64,000 nucleotides of DNA from an uncultured Draconibacterium sp. Lineage in GTDB: Bacteria; Bacteroidota; Bacteroidia; Bacteroidales; Prolixibacteraceae. Position 1 is the stretch's first letter; each line of letters begins with the position of its first letter. This document shows positions 60,536 through 64,000 of the stretch, in pieces. A model generated the notes under the pieces. That model saw only the letters and a program-made list of their open reading frames with translations, was not told where the DNA came from and ran no database searches. A program made the position numbers and the translations under genes. The stretch is from assembly GCF_913060805.1 (NCBI RefSeq), contig NZ_CAJXTC010000002.1, forward strand, positions 1 through 64,000, given 5' to 3'.

Positions 60536-60636
60536 GTTAATGTTGTTAGAGTTAGTTAAAATTATAATAATAGCTTGTGTTATACAATATTAACAAAAAT
60601 TGAGAAATATCGGTTTTACAGCGAGATAAGATTTTT

Positions 60637-60644
60637 TATCTTTG
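60637..60644 (+). promoter_or_regulatory. Candidate -7 element of the DHH/FKBP operon
   Basis: TATCTTTG is an exact TAnnTTTG with a TTTT-type -33 region near 60613. The start would be near 60651, giving a very short leader before the TTG start codon at 60658. Confidence 0.5.
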
Positions 60645-60657
60645 CCAATTCTAATTT

Positions 60658-61698
60658 TTGAATATTTTGAAAAATACTGACATAGAGATTATTACATCGA
60701 TTAAAGCATTGCTTGCAACTTCGAAAATGAAGCTGGTAATTATTCCGCATGAAAATCCGGATGGCGATGCTATTGGTTCGGCCCTTGGACTTGGCCAGGT
60801 ACTTGCCGATTTTGGACACGAGGTTAAAGTGTTGTCGGCAAACGACTATCCCGTTTTTCTGAAATGGTTTTCGTCGGATGTTCCGGTAATTATTTACGAC
60901 AAAGACAAAAAGAAAGCTAAAAGCTGGCTGAAACAGGCAGATGCAATGATCTGTGTGGATTTTAACGAAGCTTCGCGTGCCGGAAAACTGGAAAAGAAAA
61001 TTCTCGAATTTGAGAGGAAAAAGGTATTGATCGATCATCATCCGTACCCAACAGATTTTTGCGATTTTATGGTTTCCGAGACTTCGTACAGCTCAACATG
61101 CGAACTGGTTTTTGATGTGCTGGCCGAAACAGGCTTCAGTTCGTACTTTTCGCAAAAAGCAGCCGAGGCTCTCTACACGGGTATTTTGACCGACACCGGT
61201 GGGTTTAGTCACAATATCTCAAAAAATACGTTTAAGGTAGTTTCGGAATTGTTGAACCACGATATTGAAACGGATAAAATCCAGTCGGCAGTATTTCATA
61301 ATTTTTCAGCCGACCGAATGAAATTGCTCGGATTCTGCCTGAACGATAAAATGCAGGTTTTTCCCGAATACCGGGCTGCAGTAATAAGTATAAGTAAAGA
61401 AGAATTGAAGCGTTTTAATTTTCAGCCCGGCGATACCGAAGGGTTTGTAAATTATCCGCTGTCGATAAAAAATATTATTTTCAGCGCACTGTTTATCGAA
61501 AAAGATGAATATGTAAAAGCATCTTTTCGCTCAAAAGGAAATTTCCCTGCAAACGAATTTTCATCGAGCCATTTCAATGGTGGCGGGCATTTGAATGCTG
61601 CAGGAGGGGAGTCGGAATTAAATTTTGAAGAAACTTTATTAAAGTTCACGCAACTTTTACCCGAGTATAAGCATCAGTTGTTGGAAACAACAATTTAA
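60658..61698 (+). CDS. DHH family phosphoesterase (NrnA-like)
   Basis: A 346-residue protein with a DHH domain (IIPHENPDGDAIGSALGLGQ, CVDFNEASRAGKL, LIDHHPYPTDF, TGILTDTGGF) and a DHHA1 domain (HFNGGGHLNAAGGE). This is the NrnA layout: degradation of nano-RNA and/or pAp. The start is a TTG at 60658, which restores the usual N-terminus (NILKNTDIEIITSIKALLAT). The next ATG, at about residue 24, would cut into the first strand. It is followed after 2 nt by the FKBP gene. Confidence 0.93.
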   Translation: MNILKNTDIEIITSIKALLATSKMKLVIIPHENPDGDAIGSALGLGQVLADFGHEVKVLSANDYPVFLKWFSSDVPVIIYDKDKKKAKSWLKQADAMICVDFNEASRAGKLEKKILEFERKKVLIDHHPYPTDFCDFMVSETSYSSTCELVFDVLAETGFSSYFSQKAAEALYTGILTDTGGFSHNISKNTFKVVSELLNHDIETDKIQSAVFHNFSADRMKLLGFCLNDKMQVFPEYRAAVISISKEELKRFNFQPGDTEGFVNYPLSIKNIIFSALFIEKDEYVKASFRSKGNFPANEFSSSHFNGGGHLNAAGGESELNFEETLLKFTQLLPEYKHQLLETTI

Positions 61699-61700
61699 AA

Positions 61701-62225
61701 ATGTTAAAAATGAATTTGAGATTAGTTACAAGATTTTTATTGGCGATTATTATCGGAGTTACAGTTGTGTCGTGTATGGACGAATCAGAACCGTATGTTC
61801 CGCCAACAAAAGCTGAAGAAGCTGCAATGTTAGAAGTATATTTAGATACCCTCGCAAACAGGGGATTGGATATTGATACAACAGCCATGGGGGTTTATTA
61901 CATTACCGATTCGATTGGAAACGGTATTTTCCCTCAGCAAGGAGATACCTGTGTAGTAAAATATACCGGAAGTTTTATGGATGGTACCATCTTCGATTCG
62001 ACCTGGGATGATACCTGGGAGTTTGTTTTAGGTTACGTTGGCGAGAATGGTGAAGGAACGATTGCTGGCTGGACCGACGGAGTAAGCGTTATTGATGAAG
62101 GAGGCTCTGCATTTTTAATTATTCCATCGGAATTAGGCTATGGCGAAACCGGCGCTGGAAACATTCCGCCAAATACTACGATAGTTTTTTCGGTAGAAAT
62201 GGTAGAAATAAAACCACTTAATTAA
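61701..62225 (+). CDS. FKBP-type peptidyl-prolyl isomerase, lipoprotein
   Basis: A 174-residue lipoprotein (VTVVSC lipobox, Cys about 25). The FKBP domain (about 78-172) keeps key features: VVKYTGSFMDGTIFDSTWDD with Tyr and FDS, TIAGWTDGVSVI with the pocket Trp, and LIIPSELGYGETGAGNIPPN. It should assist folding of exported proteins at the membrane face. It is co-transcribed with the DHH gene and followed by a more divergent FKBP. Confidence 0.92.
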   Translation: MLKMNLRLVTRFLLAIIIGVTVVSCMDESEPYVPPTKAEEAAMLEVYLDTLANRGLDIDTTAMGVYYITDSIGNGIFPQQGDTCVVKYTGSFMDGTIFDSTWDDTWEFVLGYVGENGEGTIAGWTDGVSVIDEGGSAFLIIPSELGYGETGAGNIPPNTTIVFSVEMVEIKPLN

Positions 62226-62285
62226 ATTTGCAGCGAATTTAAGTTGAATCACACTATTTTATAGATAGAAATAATTAAAGATCAG

Positions 62286-62822
62286 ATGAAGAAAACAGTA
62301 TCATATATTTTATTGATGTTAGGGGCTGTTGCCTTTTTTGCCTGCAACGACGGAATTGATTACCAAAAAATGAGGGATGATGAATTGGCGTTGTTAGATG
62401 ATTACATGGCAATTGCACACCCGGGAGCGGAACCTACGGCATCTGGTCTTTATTATTTTAATGAACCGGGTACTGGCGAAGGCGACACCATAAAAGCTGG
62501 CGATCAGGTTCAGCTATTTTATGCCACGTGGTCATTAGTTGATGGTCCTGACAGTGTTTTGGTTGACGAAACAAACGGTTATCTCGACGGACACCGATAC
62601 GAACCTTATCAGGTTACTGTTGGTGCCGGAGGATCGATTCAGGGGCTTGAAGAAGCATTGACCTATATGCAGCCCGGAACACGTTCAAGTCTGGTTATCA
62701 ACTCAGAGTTGGCCTATGGTCAGAGTGGTTCCGGTTATGCTATCGGAGCTTTTCAAACGGTTTTAATGGAGGTAGAAATTTATAAGGTTATTCCTTTTGA
62801 AGTTCCTACCGACGAAGAATAA
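62286..62822 (+). CDS. Divergent FKBP-like lipoprotein
   Basis: A 178-residue lipoprotein (AVAFFAC, Cys about 20). An FKBP fold is seen at about 75-172 (IKAGDQVQLFYATWSLVDGP, SIQGLEEALTYMQPGTRSSL, ELAYGQSGSGYAIGAF). The FDS motif is missing and the pocket Trp is Leu (IQGLEEAL), so isomerase activity is doubtful and a chaperone or binding role is more likely. It lies 60 nt after its active-looking paralogue. Confidence 0.85.
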   Translation: MKKTVSYILLMLGAVAFFACNDGIDYQKMRDDELALLDDYMAIAHPGAEPTASGLYYFNEPGTGEGDTIKAGDQVQLFYATWSLVDGPDSVLVDETNGYLDGHRYEPYQVTVGAGGSIQGLEEALTYMQPGTRSSLVINSELAYGQSGSGYAIGAFQTVLMEVEIYKVIPFEVPTDEE

Positions 62823-62842
62823 TCTCTCGCTCTTTGTTTGCT

Positions 62843-63910
62843 ATGAACAGAGCACAATTATTTAAAAAATTACTGCCTGGTTTTATTCCTCTGTTTGTTT
62901 TCATCGCTGCTGATGAAATATGGGGGACTAAAATCGGGCTTTTTGTTGCTATAGGCGTAGGTGTGGCCGAAATGGCCTGGATTGCCGTTAAAGAAAAGCG
63001 ATTCGAGAAATTTGTGCTTTTCGATACTTTATTGCTGGTGGTTCTGGGCGGCGTTTCCATTCTGCTCGATAACGATATTTTCTTTAAGCTGAAACCCGGG
63101 TTGATCGAATTGATCCTGGTGGCTGTTCTGGCCATTTCTGCATTCTCAAACGTAAATATAGTTGGATTGATGGGGCAACGCTACATGAAAGATGTGGAGT
63201 TTAACACCGCCCAAATGCAGCAAATGCGACAAAGCATGAAGAGCCTGTTCTTTATCTTTTTGGTGCATACTGTTTTGGTGTTCTATTCGGCCTTTTTTAT
63301 GAGCAAAGAAGCCTGGGCTTTTATCAGCGGAGGTTTATTCTATATTATTTTTGGCGTTTATTTTTTATACGAGTTTCTGCGTCAGAAACAAAAACAAAAG
63401 GCACTTACAAACGAAGAGTGGGTGCCACTGGTTGACGAACAGGGAAAAGTTACCGGTCAGGCACCGCGCAGCCAGGTGCATAATGGAAGCAAATTATTAC
63501 ATCCGGTGGTGCATTTGCATGTAATGAATAACAACGGAAGCATCCTTATTCAAAAGCGTCCTGCCGGTAAACTTATCCAGCCCGGAAAATGGGATACAGC
63601 TGTCGGCGGTCATATTTCCGCCGGAGAGACTTTGGAACAAGCGCTTAAAAAAGAAGTTTTTGAGGAAATCGGGTTAAAAGAATTTTCAGCAAAACTGCAG
63701 AAAGTGTACAAATGGGAATCGGAAGTGGAAGCAGAATTGATTTACCTGTTTACTACCTACGATTATAAAGGTTTTGGCATCCAGTCTGACGAAGTGGAAG
63801 AACTTCGTTTCTGGACTAAAAACCAGGTGGAGAAAAACCTTGGAAAGGATGTTTTTACTCCAAATTTCGAGTTGGAGTTCCGATTACTTCAGGAGCTCAA
63901 ACTAATCTGA
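62843..63910 (+). CDS. YciB-like membrane protein fused to a Nudix hydrolase
   Basis: A 355-residue two-domain protein. Residues about 1-180 are an inner-membrane YciB/ISP-Z-type domain with about five helices (KLLPGFIPLFVFIAADEIWG; LGGVSILLDNDIFFKLKPG). Residues about 195-355 are a Nudix domain; the box GHISAGE-x7-KEVFEEIGL has Lys in place of the usual Arg of REUXEE but keeps the catalytic glutamates. The Nudix half resembles IDI/MutT-like enzymes (VHLHVMNNNGSILIQKRPAG). The ATG at 62843 is chosen over a TTG at 62834. The reading frame is unbroken across the junction. Confidence 0.88.
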   Translation: MNRAQLFKKLLPGFIPLFVFIAADEIWGTKIGLFVAIGVGVAEMAWIAVKEKRFEKFVLFDTLLLVVLGGVSILLDNDIFFKLKPGLIELILVAVLAISAFSNVNIVGLMGQRYMKDVEFNTAQMQQMRQSMKSLFFIFLVHTVLVFYSAFFMSKEAWAFISGGLFYIIFGVYFLYEFLRQKQKQKALTNEEWVPLVDEQGKVTGQAPRSQVHNGSKLLHPVVHLHVMNNNGSILIQKRPAGKLIQPGKWDTAVGGHISAGETLEQALKKEVFEEIGLKEFSAKLQKVYKWESEVEAELIYLFTTYDYKGFGIQSDEVEELRFWTKNQVEKNLGKDVFTPNFELEFRLLQELKLI

Positions 63911-63917
63911 GAAATTT

Positions 63918-64000
63918 TTACCCCAACAAAAAGATTACCGGTTGTTTGTGTAAATCGGGTACGCCGGCTTTTTTCCAATCCTGAATAGACTTAGTTTGAA
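63918..64000 (-). CDS. Partial protein (C-terminal end only)
   Basis: The minus strand is open from the window edge to a TAA at 63918-63920, giving the last 26 residues ending DWKKAGVPDLHKQPVIFLLG. It is convergent with the YciB-Nudix gene (8-nt gap). The fragment is too short to name. Confidence 0.5.
   Translation of the reverse strand, partial: QTKSIQDWKKAGVPDLHKQPVIFLLG

Overview
The window looks like a chromosomal segment of a free-living or sediment member of the Bacteroidota, most likely near the Marinilabiliales/Prolixibacteraceae. This is inferred from gene content and promoter style, not from a marker-gene tree. Supporting signs are several copies of the Bacteroidota -7 promoter motif TAnnTTTG, few Shine-Dalgarno sites, many lipoproteins and signal-peptide proteins, Bacteroidota-type families (DUF6702, HYC_CC_PP, SO_0444-type Cu/Zn permease), a zapB-like/zapA/rny order, and many palindromic intergenic repeats. 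An anaerobic or microaerobic lifestyle is suggested by the double-ferredoxin MinD-type ATPase / NifX-like cluster. I saw no rRNA, tRNA, CRISPR array or intact transposase.

Layout. 0-1.3 kb: an AT-rich orphan membrane gene with an attC-like hairpin at its 3' end, then two palindromic elements. 1.3-16.4 kb: housekeeping and proteolysis genes: M1 peptidase, HupE-like protein, DUF6702, SUI1 factor, Tricorn-like protease, L19, C69 dipeptidase, a Cys/Met-type PLP enzyme, AnmK and an M23 peptidase. 16.7-19.0 kb: coiled-coil protein, ZapA and RNase Y. 19.2-27.3 kb: SirB1-like protein, nucleoside phosphorylase, a repeat protein with a degenerate GH16-like domain coupled to a PAS protein, a patatin/outer-membrane protein and a degenerate M23-like secreted protein. 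27.3-31.0 kb: an ORP-like Fe-S cluster (metallo-beta-lactamase-fold hydrolase, two ferredoxin-MinD ATPases, two NifX-like proteins, DUF5320).

32.0-56.0 kb is almost entirely efflux, all on the minus strand. It holds (i) an HAE-like RND operon with a PII-like and a DUF2892 protein, (ii) a CzcA-like heavy-metal RND system, and (iii) a CusA-like Cu/Ag RND system with all three CusA methionine positions. Accessory genes are a His/Cys-rich protein, DUF302, a periplasmic HMA protein, HYC_CC_PP, an SO_0444-type permease with a C-terminal HMA domain, and an HMA-AraC fusion regulator upstream. This reads as a copper and divalent-metal resistance region in which metal is sensed by an HMA domain on the regulator, captured by HMA/HMBD domains and exported through tripartite pumps.

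56-64 kb returns to core functions: RibH, a TPR membrane protein, RecF with a DciA-like DUF721 protein, a hexose-6-phosphate mutarotase, Ndk, and an operon of a DHH phosphoesterase, two FKBP lipoproteins and a YciB-Nudix fusion. The right edge cuts a minus-strand gene.

The most unusual signals are the pseudo-GH16 repeat protein, the ORP-like cluster, the HMA-AraC regulator beside an HMA-tailed exporter, the YciB-Nudix fusion, and a set of sequence-unrelated palindromic elements, one of which (59938-60094) can be drawn with pseudoknot geometry.
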